Positions 46,774 through 57,549 of a stretch of 64,000 nucleotides of DNA are shown one piece after another. The stretch spans positions 17,668,827-17,732,826 of the forward strand of contig OY741264.1 of NCBI GenBank assembly GCA_963514095.1, given 5' to 3'. The translations under genes and the position numbers were made by a program. Source of the stretch: Eutrigla gurnardus. Taxonomy: Eukaryota > Chordata > Actinopteri > Perciformes > Triglidae. Each line of letters starts with the position of its first letter. Position 1 is the first letter of the stretch. The notes beneath the pieces are model-generated. The model saw only the letters and a list, made by a program, of their open reading frames with translations. It did no database searches and had not been told where the DNA came from.

Positions 46774-46942
46774 ATCTCCACACTGGTCTGGGAACGCCTC
46801 GGGATCCCCCAGTCACAGTTGTCTGATGTGGCCCGGGAAAGAGACGTTTGGGGTCCCCTGCTAAAACTGCTGCCCCTGCGACCGAACACCAGATAAGCAG
46901 TTGAAGAGAGAGATGAAATAATGAAAACAAAATATTATGTAT

Positions 46943-47008
46943 TACCTGCAACACAGAATTGCCAGTGGGAAATGACGAGGGGAATCTCCAGTTTTGGGAT
47001 AAACAGTC
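46943..47008. repeat. 65-bp direct repeat, right copy
   Basis: Same block as 42682-42746 with about eight differences, including CAGTATTGCC versus CAGAATTGCC. It lies directly after the LINE 3' end. Confidence 0.8.
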
Positions 47009-47217
47009 TATGAACGAGTATTACAACAACATGAACAACAATTAAGCTAGTTTAGCTTAATACAAAGTTTACTCGATCACTGAAATTATATTTTAGGAAC
47101 TCACAAATCATAGATTATGCTCAAAGCAGTTAGCACAAATCATAACAAACACATTAAACTGTAAGTGTGAACATTCAAAACATTAAATCATCAACATTTT
47201 CCCGGACTACACTTGCT

Positions 47218-47345
47218 TGTTAAGTGTCCTGAGATGACTTCTGTTGTTTGACACTATAGAATTGAATTGAATTTATCGTGTAAGGTGACCTTGGGTGTTT
47301 GAAAGGCGCCAACAAATACAATTTATTATTATTATTATTATTACA
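47218..47345 (+). mobile_element. Two LINE 3' tails in tandem
   Basis: The first tail contains GAGATGACTTCTGTTGT and ends in GAATT repeats (about 47261-47272). The second contains TTTGAAAGGCGCC and ends in (ATT)n at 47325-47343. Both are teleost L2-like 3' termini without coding sequence, indicating one short insertion into or next to another. Confidence 0.65.
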
Positions 47346-47456
47346 CAAATGCATCGTCACTCTGTTTTCCCTCGTCACTGCCATGCCACTAGATTGCAGT
47401 GTTGCGCTTATTTCTGGTATATTTTAACAGACACTACACTACCGTTACACATATAT

Positions 47457-47457
47457 G

Positions 47458-47511
<54 letters not shown>

Positions 47512-47552
47512 TACATATATATACATACACATATATACATATATATACATAA
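47457..47552. repeat. (TA)n and TATACA microsatellite
   Basis: A long AT run grading into ATATACAT units. Confidence 0.95.
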
Positions 47553-47788
47553 TTAGCAGTAAAAAAGCCTGAACAACTCGTTAACATGATTTATTCTGAA
47601 TTAGTGTGGAATATTTACAGTCTTTAAGTTGTTCAGTAGAGTGGTACCAGAAAGACAGCAAAAAGAGTGATGGCTGGATGCGCATCCTCTAGACTTCCAA
47701 CCTCTAAGCACGAGTTCTCCTCCTTCTTACAAATCCCAACAGGGTTTAGGTATCAACACTACGCTGTGCGGAGTATTTAGAAAATAAT

Positions 47789-47975
47789 TAGTGATGTCCA
47801 AATGAAGCTTCGTGAAGCATTTTCTTTATTTTCTGAGCCCAATAGATGGCGCTCTCTGTTCAACAAAGGGTTGATATTTTATATTGGTTTCAACCCTTTG
47901 TTGAACAGAGAGCGCCATCTATTGGGCTCAGAAAATAAAGAAAATGATTCACGAAGCTTCATTTGGACATCACTA
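47789..47975. mobile_element. Palindromic hAT MITE, 187 bp
   Basis: Two arms of about 85 bp starting TAGTGATGTCCAAATGAAGC form an almost perfect hairpin around a short AT-rich loop. Flanking octamers AAAATAAT and GAAATAAT differ at one base, consistent with a hAT 8-bp duplication. The arms carry a GCGCCATCTATTGG motif. Confidence 0.85.
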
Positions 47976-48466
47976 GAAATAATCCACCATATGTTCTTGG
48001 TTGCTGGTGCTTATGGAGCAGATTCTACATTATGAGGTTGGAAATTGTGACTTCGACTGACATCCATAAGCTTCTCAGTCTCAGAAAGAACTTTGGGGAA
48101 TCCTTAACTTTTTCATCTAGCACCATCATTAAAAAACACTTTTAAATTAAACCTTGGTTTACGACCAAATACCAAACTGTTGAGAGCAGGTACACAAAAT
48201 GTACCATGGTACACAACATTCTCAATTTGGTATGTGCATGTGTGGCATATTGTCAATAGAAAATAAATAAATAAATGTAAGCAAATTTGACAAATTGATG
48301 AATAAAGTATTTGTGAATGTGAATCCTCCACCATCAGACTCTGAGATGTTGATAATTACTGAACTGGGCTGTAACTTCAACTTGTCGTTTAGGCAAAACA
48401 GACATATAGATGTGAACGTGCATTGTAGCGGGACTCAGCACTTTGATCACATTCTTTAAAGCTATG
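47976..48466. other. No gene seen
   Basis: Short frames only; no terminal repeats or RNA genes recognised. Confidence 0.45.
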
Positions 48467-49420
48467 GGGCCCTAGTTTCGTGGCGCAGCGCAGGGCAGCG
48501 CAGGGTGGCGGAGCCGGCGCAATGCAAGTTTCGACCCGCGCAGCCTTGCGCACCGTCAGTTTGGCAGTTTGGTGGATCGCCTGCGCCAAGATGGGTGTGG
48601 CGGCGCAGCAGGGGGAGGCGTCACAGATTCAGCTTGGCGTAGCGGAAGTTTCGTGGCAAAAAGCCTTGCCGAGACTGCGCTGAAAGCTCGCCAGCTCCAA
48701 CCTGGTCTACTTTCGGCGCAAGGCGCTAATAAAGTCCATTCATTCAATGCGAATCACAGCTGGCGGAGTGGAAATTTGGCTGACTGCGCGCAGTGCGCAC
48801 ACGTCACTGAGACCTCACAGGCAGGTTTCCACAGTTCCAGGCACATTTAAATGCAATAAATAATCACAACAAACACTATTTAATGCAACTAATTGAAATA
48901 ACACGTGAATTTATATCTATATAGATTGTCCCGTCACATCTGACGTCAGATCAAAGGCGGATGGCACGCGTAACGGAAACTCAGCCTCTCGGACCAAAAC
49001 ATCTCCCTCTCTCTCTCCTGTTTTTTATAATATGGGCATTGTTATTATTATGATACGCGCGCACAGCGCGTGATGCGCGTGGTGGGAGCGGCGGCGCTGC
49101 TTCTGTCATCGGGTTGTCAAATGACGGAACTTGCACTGAACCTCCCCTAACGCATTAAAGGAGAGGAGAGGAGCTCCTTTGATTGGTGAAGATCTGAATC
49201 GGCTGTATTAATCCCAGTCCACGCCTCGTCTCCTCCTCGTCTCCCACTCACGCCTTCTTCTCCTCCCTCTTTCCCACTTGCGCCGGTGGGCGAGACGGGA
49301 GGTGTGCCTGCGCGAGCCTGCGCGGTGCACGAAACTTGCAAAGTCCAGGCGGACACATCCCGACGGCGCGGCGCAGGTGCGCTGAAAGCTGACTGCGCCT
49401 GGTCTACAAAACTAGGGCCC
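48467..49420. mobile_element. GGGCCCTAGTTTCG MITE, 954 bp, inverted copy
   Basis: Same family and same length as 34130-35083 but reverse oriented. ATG is duplicated at 48464-48466 and 49421-49423. The right end has AAAACTAGGGCCC, one mismatch from the left end. Several indels in the middle compensate in length. Confidence 0.85.
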
Positions 49421-49711
49421 ATGGTCTACGATTTGAAAGGTTTCCCTCCACACACACACCCCTCCCCTCTGTGCTCCTTAATCCCTCCCCTCCGAGCTCG
49501 TATCGTCCTCCCCTCGGAGCCTCCCACGAAGCACACACCCCCTCCAGGCTAACGTCTCGAACAAATAAACAATACTGCAGAGACAGAAATAGTCTTGACA
49601 CTGTCTAATAACAAAAAAACAAACTTTCAGCTTTCACAGTCATAGGCCAGCATCGGCATGAAAGTTATCTGTGTCACAACATCCACGATAAAGACAAAAG
49701 ATTACCTGTTC

Positions 49712-50053
49712 CAGGGCTCTCAAGTTTTTAACTTAGTTCAGAGTGAGATTTTGGCTGACTGTGCATTGCCTTCGCGTTGCAGCGAGTTTCGAGAGACGGG
49801 GCGCCACCTCCTGCAAGCTCTCGAAAATCTTTTAAACTGACCGTTGTCGATCTAAAATACATATAGACAGCATCAGCAACTGCATAGCTTATTTCTTGCA
49901 TAAAATGTTTTCAGAAACACATTTCGGTGAACTATTTGCGTAAATTAAGAGAACATTTTTTTAATTATCCAGGTAATTTGTCTGCGTGAGAAATACTAGA
50001 TGTGGCGTGTGAGGGTGTGAACAGGTTGAAATGCGTGCGACTTGAGAGCCCTG
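49712..50053. mobile_element. 342-bp MITE with 6-bp target duplication
   Basis: Ends CAGGGCTCTCAAGT and ACTTGAGAGCCCTG are inverted repeats. CTGTTC is duplicated at 49706-49711 and 50054-50059. CAGGGCT-type ends recall hAT elements, which should give 8 bp; the observed duplication is 6 bp. Non-coding. Confidence 0.7.
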
Positions 50054-50507
50054 CTGTTCAACAGAAACTCCACTCCATCAGCATCGCTCTTGAGATCCAT
50101 ATCTTCGCGGAGCTTTTGCCACCGTTCAAATGATGACCCAAGGTTTACTTGGGTTTGAGCCCTCTTTACGTTGCATCTACGCTTTGTGTCTGTCTTTTCA
50201 GTGATAGACTTTCTCTTTTTGAAAGAAAGGCAAAAGCAGAGGCCGCTTGCTACTGCCGCTTGCTACTGCCACTTTGCTTTTCCTCCATACCTGAACTGCT
50301 CAGGGCAACAAGCGTGTTGTCTGCTCGTAGTTTGTGTGGAAGTGAGTTGGGACATGGCGTCAGCAGGAGCAGGAGAGTGAGCGAGGATTGGATTGGAAAA
50401 TTGTGTGTGAATGAATGGCAGCTTAAGGCGCACCAGCGGTGAGTCCATTGATTTTCTTTTGGTAGCCGTGGCTCTAGCGTTCGCAGTTTAGCTGTTACTG
50501 TATAGGA

Positions 50508-50750
50508 ATGGAGGGAGAGCTACAAATGTTGAGGGATTGGGTGGCACAGTGGAGGGCAGATAATGATAGATTGTAGCAGGAAGAGGCTGCGGCCGTGCCT
50601 GGTCCTAGTGCTGCACCTGTCATTCCTGCTGAACCTCTCCCAGTACATCCACTTCTCCCGCTCCTGTAACAGAGCGACTGGTCTTTGTACCCCGAGATAG
50701 GAAGTGTCCAGTGTTTAGGGGATGTCTTGGGATGAAAATCTTAGAAGATG
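50508..50750 (+). pseudogene. Gypsy gag N-terminal fragment
   Basis: Begins MEGELQMLRDWVAQWRADND at 50508, with a stop soon after. After a frame change ERLVFVPRDRKCPVF follows near 50670-50720. The capsid and zinc-knuckle parts are missing. Confidence 0.6.
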
Positions 50751-50892
50751 CTACAGCACCTTGTTTGGGCAACATGGCTCTGCCATGTTTAATCTGCCCG
50801 CTGTCACTGAAGCACACAGTCTGTGGTGCAGGCATTGCAGCAATGCCATCAAGCGTCTCTGACTCTGTTCTGCCCAGCACTCTGGGACTACT

Positions 50893-51965
50893 GTGCCCTC
50901 GGATAGGGGCCTTCCTGATGTACTGCTTGTGTCCCCAGCACTGGTTCAAGTTGAGGGAGGGACTGTGTACATACCTGTTGTAAATGTGGGAACTTCTGAT
51001 TTGTTGCTTTACCCTCTTACAGAGGTTGGTGCTTTGCGTGATGTTTGTGTGGTGAGCTTACTTTCTGGTGTTAAGGAGGTTCAATCTTACCTTGCCACCA
51101 TTGCATCCCAGGCTTTGGTTCCTATGCTGCAAGACCAGATAGATGTGGTTGATCTATCTGCTATTCAGCCAAAGAACAGAAGGATGCCCGACCAGCTGCT
51201 TGGTGCACAGGTAATCAAGGAAAGCTGCAGTCCGTTTGCTTCACTGATTGTGCTAGTTAAAAAGAAGGATGTTAGTCTGCCCTTGTGCATAGACTACCGG
51301 CAGCATGTGTTATTTGGGCCACAAGGTTGAGGTGGTAGCCAACTGGCAGCCTCCCACCACCATCTTGGCGCTGCTGTTCTTTCTCGGGTTCGCGAGTTAC
51401 TATCGTCGCTTTCTGGAGGGCTTTGCCAAGTTGGCTGCCCCTCTACATCACCTTGTAGCTGAACTTGTGGGGTCCAAGTTCAGACAGTCTGAACAACAAG
51501 TGGTAGAGAAATGGACAAGAGAAAATCAGCAGAGCTTTGAGGCTTTAAAATCTAAGCTTACCACGCACCCGTGCTGGCATACGCTGATTTTTTCCTTCCC
51601 TTCATCTTGTCGACGCAAGCAATTGACGCCTGGGCGCAGTGCTCGCCCAAGAGCGAGAAGGAAGGGTGCGGCCCATAGCCTTCGCCAGCCAAAGTTTAAG
51701 GCTGACTGAACGCAACCCCACCAATTATAGCTCCATGAAGCTAGAGTACTAAAATGGGCTATGTCGGATACATTTCTCAAATACTTGTTTGGCCATAAAT
51801 GCATTGTCTTCACAGACAATAACCCGCTTAGCCACCTGTCATCGGCTAAGCTTGGAGACGTCGGGCAGCATTAGGCAGCCCAACTTGCGTCACTTAATTT
51901 CAAGATCCGTTACCGTTCTGGCAGTAACACAAATGTGGATGCTCTGTCTTGCTAACATCCTCCCA
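50893..51965 (+). pseudogene. Gypsy protease end, RT fragments and RNase H
   Basis: 50893-51300 reads YIPVVNVGTSDLLLYP, then RT fingers LGAQVIKESCSPFASLIVLV and LCIDYRQ. The RT catalytic palm is deleted. 51305 resumes with CYLGHKVEV and FFLGFASYYRRFLEGFAKLA, the connection region. RNase H-like text follows: QSFEALKSKLTTH, and in another frame FTDNNPLSHL, ending NTNVDALSC near 51953. Frame changes lie near 51580 and 51740. Confidence 0.75.
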
Positions 51966-52139
51966 GAACTATAGATCTTGAGACCATCGTCTCTGGCACA
52001 TCACTTCCTCAGCCCTTGAAACAGGCTCTCCAGGTCAGGGGGCCTACGGCCTGTCAGGCTGCTGTTCAGGCCCTGCCTCAGCATTTGCAGGCAGACATTG
52101 GAGAACTTCAGCGAGCTGATGTTGTGACCCAGGAAGGCC

Positions 52140-53240
52140 TTGTGTTTTGCAGCAAAAACGATACCTGAATCATGACAAGTGTAAGCAGTTATCTCCACCA
52201 GCCTTGGTGATGCTCAAGCAGTCAGAGCAATTGATTGAGCGGCCGGAGTGGTATACTGGTAAATCTCACTCCGACGGGGCAGAAGTAGTTCTCCAGGTGC
52301 TCCTGCCAGCTGCTCTAAGGGAAAAAGTCCTCATGGAGGTCCATCAAAATCATGGCCACCAGGGAGTGGGCAGGACTTTGGAATTGCTCGGGCAGTGGTG
52401 CAATTGACCGGGGAAGTCGTCTGATGTGATGCGTTGGTGTCAAACCTTTGAACGGTGCCAAGTGGCTAAGGACGCCACCAGTTCAAAGCTTTATGGGACA
52501 TCTGCTTGCTTCAGAGCCTAAAGAAATCCTGACGATGGATTTCATGGTGCTTGAACCAACCCATAACGGGCTGGAGCACATCCTTGTGCTGACAGATGTT
52601 TTCAGCAAATAAACCACTTGTGACCAGTGCGCCACTATGGTGGCACAAGTGCTCATCATGGAGTGGTTTTCGAAGTTTGGCGTTCCAGTACACATTAATT
52701 TCGATCAGAGTCGGAACTTTGAAAGTGCACTCATTCAGCAGCTGTGCGGTCTCTACAACATTGAAATATCCCGCACCATAACTACCATCTGGCAGGTAAC
52801 GGTCAGTGCAAGTGTTTTAATCACACTCTTCATGACTTGCTGCACACTTTGCCACCCTCTAGAAAGTGTGGCTGCCACTCCTGTCTACCTCAGATACTGT
52901 ATGCTTATAACACCACACCACATCAATCCACTGTGGAATCTCCATTTTTCCTCATGTTGGGTCATAAAGCAAGGCTCCCTGTTGACTTCTTGCTGGGAAG
53001 AGTGCAAGATCCTGTTGACAGGACGGTGAATGACTGGGTCCGGGAGCATCAGACCTGGCTACACGTGGCTTTTGAAGGCATCCGGGACATGCTGAAGGAG
53101 GCAGCCCGAAGCCGGAAGGAAAACCATGACCAGTCTGGGTCAGAACTGCTAGTGGTGAGCCAGTTAGTGTTTTTAAAGGTGTACGGTTGGTGGGTCATCA
53201 TAAGATCCAGGACAGGTGGAATCCTGTGGTGCATCAAGTG
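52140..53240 (+). pseudogene. Gypsy integrase with catalytic Glu replaced
   Basis: The zinc-binding part reads MEVHQNHGHQGVGRTLELLG, then WCQTFERCQVAKD. The core gives Asp in TMDFMVLEP and Asp in NFDQSRNF. In the frame covering 52784-52870 the third site reads GNGQCKCFNHTLHDLLHTLP, with Lys where the family has Glu. A C-terminal part follows with AYNTTPHQSTVESPFFLMLG. Frame changes and this substitution make it inactive. Confidence 0.75.
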
Positions 53241-53600
53241 ATCCCCTGGCAATGTTGCGATGTATACAATTGCACCAGAGGTCACCCCTGCCAGTGTACA
53301 CTGCTTAAGGCCATAGTTGAGATTTCTGGTTCATGCCTCTACCCTGCTCCTCTTCCCATCTCACTTGCTGGTAGCATCTGAAAGCTCATCTGATGACGAG
53401 GACTTGATGGCTGTGGTAAGGGACACCATTCTCCCACCAGCTGGTCATTCTGCTGGAGAAGCCCCAACCAGCTCCTGCATCAGCGACAGCCGTTGCCTCG
53501 ACAGTCCCATCGCCCCCTGCTCTTTCAGCTCCTTCGGCCTCTTCTGGGAGTAGCGACACCGCTGCGCTACATACAGTACCCTTACCCAGCATGGCCGCCT

Positions 53601-54050
53601 TCTTGAAGCGGCGCTCCCTTGGCAGTCCCTCCCCTAGGGAATGATGAAGCTGTCAGGCGACTTGTAGTGGTGTGTAGGAGCAATAGCTCCACGATTCTCA
53701 GATTTAATTCAATTGATGAACAAAAGATGAACTATCCACTTCTGGACAGAGTGGTGAGGAGACAGACGGGTGTCTCCTCATACCAGATGAGAAAACACTC
53801 CAGATCACTGGATTGACCTGGATGGAATGTGAGGCCTCTTTATGGCTCGGTTAGAGGGTTTACAAACCCCTAAATCAGAGCATCAAAAACATCTCCACGC
53901 ATCTCCGAAGGTCTGGAGGACAGAGACCTTCAGAGACACCAGATTTTGAGGCACCTAAACACAATTAGAGACTTATAGAGAGCCCCGATCGGGGTGAAAG
54001 ATAACACCTCATCTCTTCCTCCGCTCTTTGAGTCATAAATTAATGACCTG
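53601..54050. other. Retroelement flank or unassigned DNA
   Basis: No coding match. It may include 3' untranslated sequence of the gypsy element up to the CTG duplication of the next transposon. Confidence 0.35.
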
Positions 54051-54327
54051 GGGCCTCATGTACTAAGAATTGCGTGGATTTCCTACTGAAACATGGCGTA
54101 CGCTAGAATCCAGAAACTGTTGTACGCACAAAAAAATCAGATGTATCAAAGTGTGCGTACGCATGGATCCAAGCACTTTTCCTTTGTACATCCCAATCAA
54201 CGTGGAATTGAGCGCACATGTAGAAGTGCTAAACTCCTCCCTGTCCACGCCTCCATTTAAATATGCAAATGCATTTAAATAGGGCCTGCACCGGGGATTC
54301 CCCTCTCTGCACCATCAGATCTACAAA

Positions 54328-54528
54328 ATGAGTAAAGGGAAGAAGCGCAACTTCACCGAGTCTGAGCTGGAAACGCTCTTAAACGAAGTCGAGACTCGAA
54401 GACCAGTATTATTTGGTAGCCTCTCATCAGGCATAAACACAAAAAAAAGAAATGTGAGTGGGAGCGTGTGTGTGAGGCAGTGAACGCTGTGGGGTCGGAG
54501 CAGCGCACGAATCACTATTACTTTTTGT

Positions 54529-54530
<2 letters not shown>
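54328..54530 (+). pseudogene. Harbinger Myb/SANT-like DNA-binding protein, frameshifted
   Basis: Met at 54328 opens MSKGKKRNFTESELETLLNE, then RPVLFGSLSSGI. The next expected block CEWERVCEAVNAVGSEQRT is readable only in another frame. The change falls in a run of eight A at 54441-54448, where nine would restore the frame. The protein would bind subterminal repeats and recruit the nuclease. It is cut off at the TA microsatellite. Confidence 0.75.

Positions 54531-54532
<2 letters not shown>

Positions 54533-54584
<52 letters not shown>
54533..54584. repeat. (TA)n microsatellite
   Basis: About 25 TA dinucleotides inside the Harbinger element. Confidence 0.95.
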
Positions 54585-54585
<1 letters not shown>

Positions 54586-54885
54586 GCTACCGTTAGTGGG
54601 AAACAAACAGAAGGACAAAACAACTTCATTACAAGGATTGACAAGACTGATCACACTTATATTAATGACTGCAGAAGTGCACCGTGGCTACTGCAGTGTG
54701 ACATTTCCAACTTTACGCACGCATTTATCGACACATATACTGAACACAAGGAGACAATAAAGGGCTTGTTAGATAGCTCTGCCGCTCTATTTTCACCAGG
54801 GAAAAACAAATGCACATATTTGAATGCACGTGCCCAAATGGGCATTGTGCTGGTTTACATTCGGGGCGCAATTAAACGGATACAT

Positions 54886-55571
54886 TTACTCACCGAGAAG
54901 CCACCCATCGCGCACCGTGCCAGCCTCCAGCCTGTTACCAACCATGCTATTAGTAAGAATGAACGAGTCATGCGTTGAACCAGGCCACCTTGCCACGATG
55001 TTGGTGAGCTGCATTTGCGCATCACATATTATTTGAACATTTATTGAATGAAAATGTTTCCTGTTGACAAAAACAAATTCATCCTGTGATGGCGCTTTTA
55101 TAGCAACATGTGTGCAGTCAATAGCTCCGATTACATTAGGGAAACCGGCTCTTGCTGCAAATTGCGCTTTAATGTTGGCCTGTTCAACAGCATTGTATGG
55201 GAATTTGATGTACCTGGATGACATTCTGATCCCGTCCCACACAGCTGGCATGGCTCGGCTCAGAGTGGACTGGCACACTCCTGACCGGTCGGCCAGTTCC
55301 CTCTGGAAGGCTCCTGTTGCCAGAAACCCCAGAGTGGTCAGCACCTGTGTGGACACGGACAACCCCTGGCTCCTGCTGTGTTTCTTTCTAGGGCCGGCCG
55401 CAGCTCTGCGCACAGCTCCAGTAACACTGGCCTCGGCAACCTAAAACGACTCATGAGCCAGTTGTCGTCATTTGCTAACATATCCTCCCGTTCTCTAAAC
55501 ACCCTCTCACGTCTGATGTTACCGTTTGCGATGTCTTCTAACAAGGCCAAGGCTGCCATTGTTAATGCCAT
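54886..55571 (-). pseudogene. HARBI1-like DDE nuclease, truncated and frameshifted
   Basis: Starts MALTMAALALLEDIANG at 55571 with RFRLPRPVLLELCAEL. A frame change near 55395 leads to GLSVSTQVLTTLGFLATGAF, then QSTLSRAMPAVWDGI, Asp in VIGAIDCTHVAIKAP, and Asp in ARWPGSTHDSFIL. It ends GWLLG at a possible splice donor GTGAGT (54886-54881). The exon with the catalytic Glu was not found downstream. One frameshift plus this loss make it inactive. Confidence 0.8.
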
Positions 55572-55894
55572 TTTTTCATCACTTTGCGCATGCTTTTATA
55601 TCCATCCATATGATTGCAAACACGTGTGTGTTAATTGTCCATTAATGTGTCTCTGATGTGCACATTACTCTGAGGACTAATTGTTTTCACATAATTAACA
55701 GTTTCCCAGCATCACCTCAGAGTGTCGCCAAAGGAACAATAGCTGTAGAAACTAGCGTACGCCAGCCATGAAGCTGGCGTGGGACAACGCACATTTCCAC
55801 GCTCATTTCACTTTTGATACATCTGAACGTTGGCGTGGAAAATTACGTACGCCACGTTTTTGTGCGTACGCAACATTGATACATGAGGCCCCTG

Positions 55895-56789
55895 GTCTGT
55901 GAAAACGAAGGGAAAAGGGGGTACCCCCCCCCCCCCCCCTTTTCTTCTGAGGTCAGAGAGAGGTCACATGAACTAAGCTCAGGAAATCATGTTAAAATTT
56001 AGACCAAACCAAGAAAAGGATGATATATATGTTCAACATTAGTTTAAAACCATCCATAATAATCATTAAGGAATTATAAGCATACTGGCGAACTTCCCAT
56101 CGCGAAGTTACCAAAAATGCTAAAATTAACATTGTCATTGTAATGGACTTACTACTGCACTCATGCAAGCAGAGGAAAATTAGGTTTGCTCATCAATCTG
56201 CCCGCATCACCGAGGACAAAATGCTTACTAAGTTACCAAACTTGTTTGGGCTAGCTTGATAGGTTCGCATTTGTGTGTTGGATCAAACTCTTGAACTCTA
56301 TCAAAATATTTAGTTCAAAATGATTTGTCCAGAGAAATGTTAACAGTTAATGTTTCATTCATTTTTACCTTTTATTCTGTGTGAGAACCATATGCAATGT
56401 GTTAGAAGGAGCAAACTTTGACCGGGCGAAATTGTGTGTGATCAGCATATTACATATACATTTAAGGAATTACGTTACAAGTAGTTCTATTGGAGGCCCT
56501 CCTGGACCGACCCCTCCTCAGGATCGGGTTCAACTAAAATCACGCCCCCTGCATGTAGCATAAAGACAGAGCGTTTCCAATAGCTCGTCGAGTAAGGTTG
56601 GAGGGGGGCTTGAGGTCAAAGATGACGTTTGGCTGGCTCCCCCCACCCCCATACAGAAACATACCTTGCAATATAACCGGTTGAATGGTATAAACCCATA
56701 TTCATAAAGAATGTAGCATGGAATCACAACACACCATGTCATTGTCCACACCTCATATATGGCCTGTTTGCACGCACACACACACACAC

Positions 56790-56827
<38 letters not shown>

Positions 56828-57299
56828 GACATTTCATACCTTTTCAAAAATTGTACTGTATAGCCACAAATTTAATCCATTCATAATCTGCCATTTATTA
56901 TTCCTAGTGCTAAATTATTAGAAGTAAAAAATAATTAAATGATATTGAAATCATGTACTTAAATATTTTTGTGCTTTTACTCAGTTTGACTATCGACTTT
57001 GCGCAAGACAGCAAGGTTCTAAAAGTTATATAATTTGTATGCATATTATATTTAATTTGTTAAATGAGAGGTTGAGAAAATCTAAATTCTAATTCTTCTA
57101 TTATTGTTGTATTTATACTGTAATAGTCCAAAATTATGTGAATATGTATATTGCATAGTTTTAGTGAAATAACATAGTCTTTGCCTCATTGCCTCTAGAA
57201 ACATAGGAAAAAAAAGAAAAGCCCAACATACTTTCCCCCCACAGCACGCTGTGTGTGGTTAATGGCTATAACTTGTGAGAGGTGTGTGCAGAGTTGGAC
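55895..57299. other. No gene seen; homopolymer and CA repeat
   Basis: A poly-C tract lies at about 55924-55940 and a (CA)n tract at 56774-56823. No coding series was recognised. Confidence 0.5.
56774..56823. repeat. (CA)n microsatellite
   Basis: About 24 CA dinucleotides with one missing C. Confidence 0.95.
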
Positions 57300-57549
57300 A
57301 ACACAGACAGGCCCGGCCCTAACCAATCTGGAGCCCTAGGCAAGATTTTAGGTGGCGACCCCCTTGCATCGGCAGTGTAGTGTATATACTCACAAGAAAC
57401 CGAATAGCTTTGTCTTTGACATTTTTTTTACTTAAAGAAAGCAAATTCACAATCAGAATAGTTAACAAGATAAAAAATTATGAATAAATAAAAGAATACA
57501 AAAAATACAATGAATATATGAAATACAATCATTTTTACATACATTCATA

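Larger units (their letters stand above)
43500..46905 (+). pseudogene. LINE linker, reverse transcriptase and C-terminus
   Basis: Blocks appear in order: FSGTPVEVGGIKPEW (about 43588-43632), QPVWEEFGGAMEKEFW, VVKQLLSGKALRIDEIHPEM, ANYRVITLLSLPGKVYSKVL, EEEQCGFRPG, VGLRQGCALSPILFVIF (about 44620-44670), and catalytic LLFADDVVLLAS (about 44745-44780). Next come FKYLGVLF and the C-terminal LSRKAKLSIYWS. The last part, STLVWERLGIPQSQL to LLPLRPNTR, resumes after the insertion at 46774. Several frame changes make it non-functional. Confidence 0.85.
43090..46940 (+). mobile_element. APE-type LINE with inverted 5' segment, split by a long-TIR element
   Basis: The endonuclease part is on the minus strand at 43090-43475. 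The following linker and RT are on the plus strand from about 43500. The RT frame breaks at 45326 and resumes exactly at 46774 after a 1447-bp insertion. An inverted 5' segment is the classic product of twin priming during LINE integration. The exact clade is not assigned. Confidence 0.8.
50500..53600 (+). mobile_element. Ty3/gypsy retrotransposon remnant, usual pol order
   Basis: Gag N-terminus, protease-RT junction, RT/RNase H and integrase follow in that order, the standard Ty3/gypsy layout and the opposite of the 12.6-kb element. Deletions remove most of gag and most of the RT palm. No clear LTR pair was found, although 50060-50490 may hold leader or LTR sequence. Confidence 0.75.
54051..55891. 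mobile_element. PIF/Harbinger transposon with both gene remnants
   Basis: Ends GGGCCTCATGTA and the complement, with CTG duplicated at 54048-54050 and 55892-55894. Subterminal GCGTACGC words occur at both ends. Two convergent genes are visible: a Myb/SANT-like gene on plus and a HARBI1-like nuclease gene on minus. That two-gene set is the hallmark of Harbinger. The centre, where both C-termini should lie, holds a TA microsatellite and unrecognised DNA, so the core is deleted or replaced. Confidence 0.85.

Noticed and set aside
48389..48850. Overlapping Ala/Arg-rich frames on both strands
   Set aside because: They lie in the GC-rich end of a MITE and recur at 29468-29757 and 34777-35093 as copies of the same non-coding repeat.
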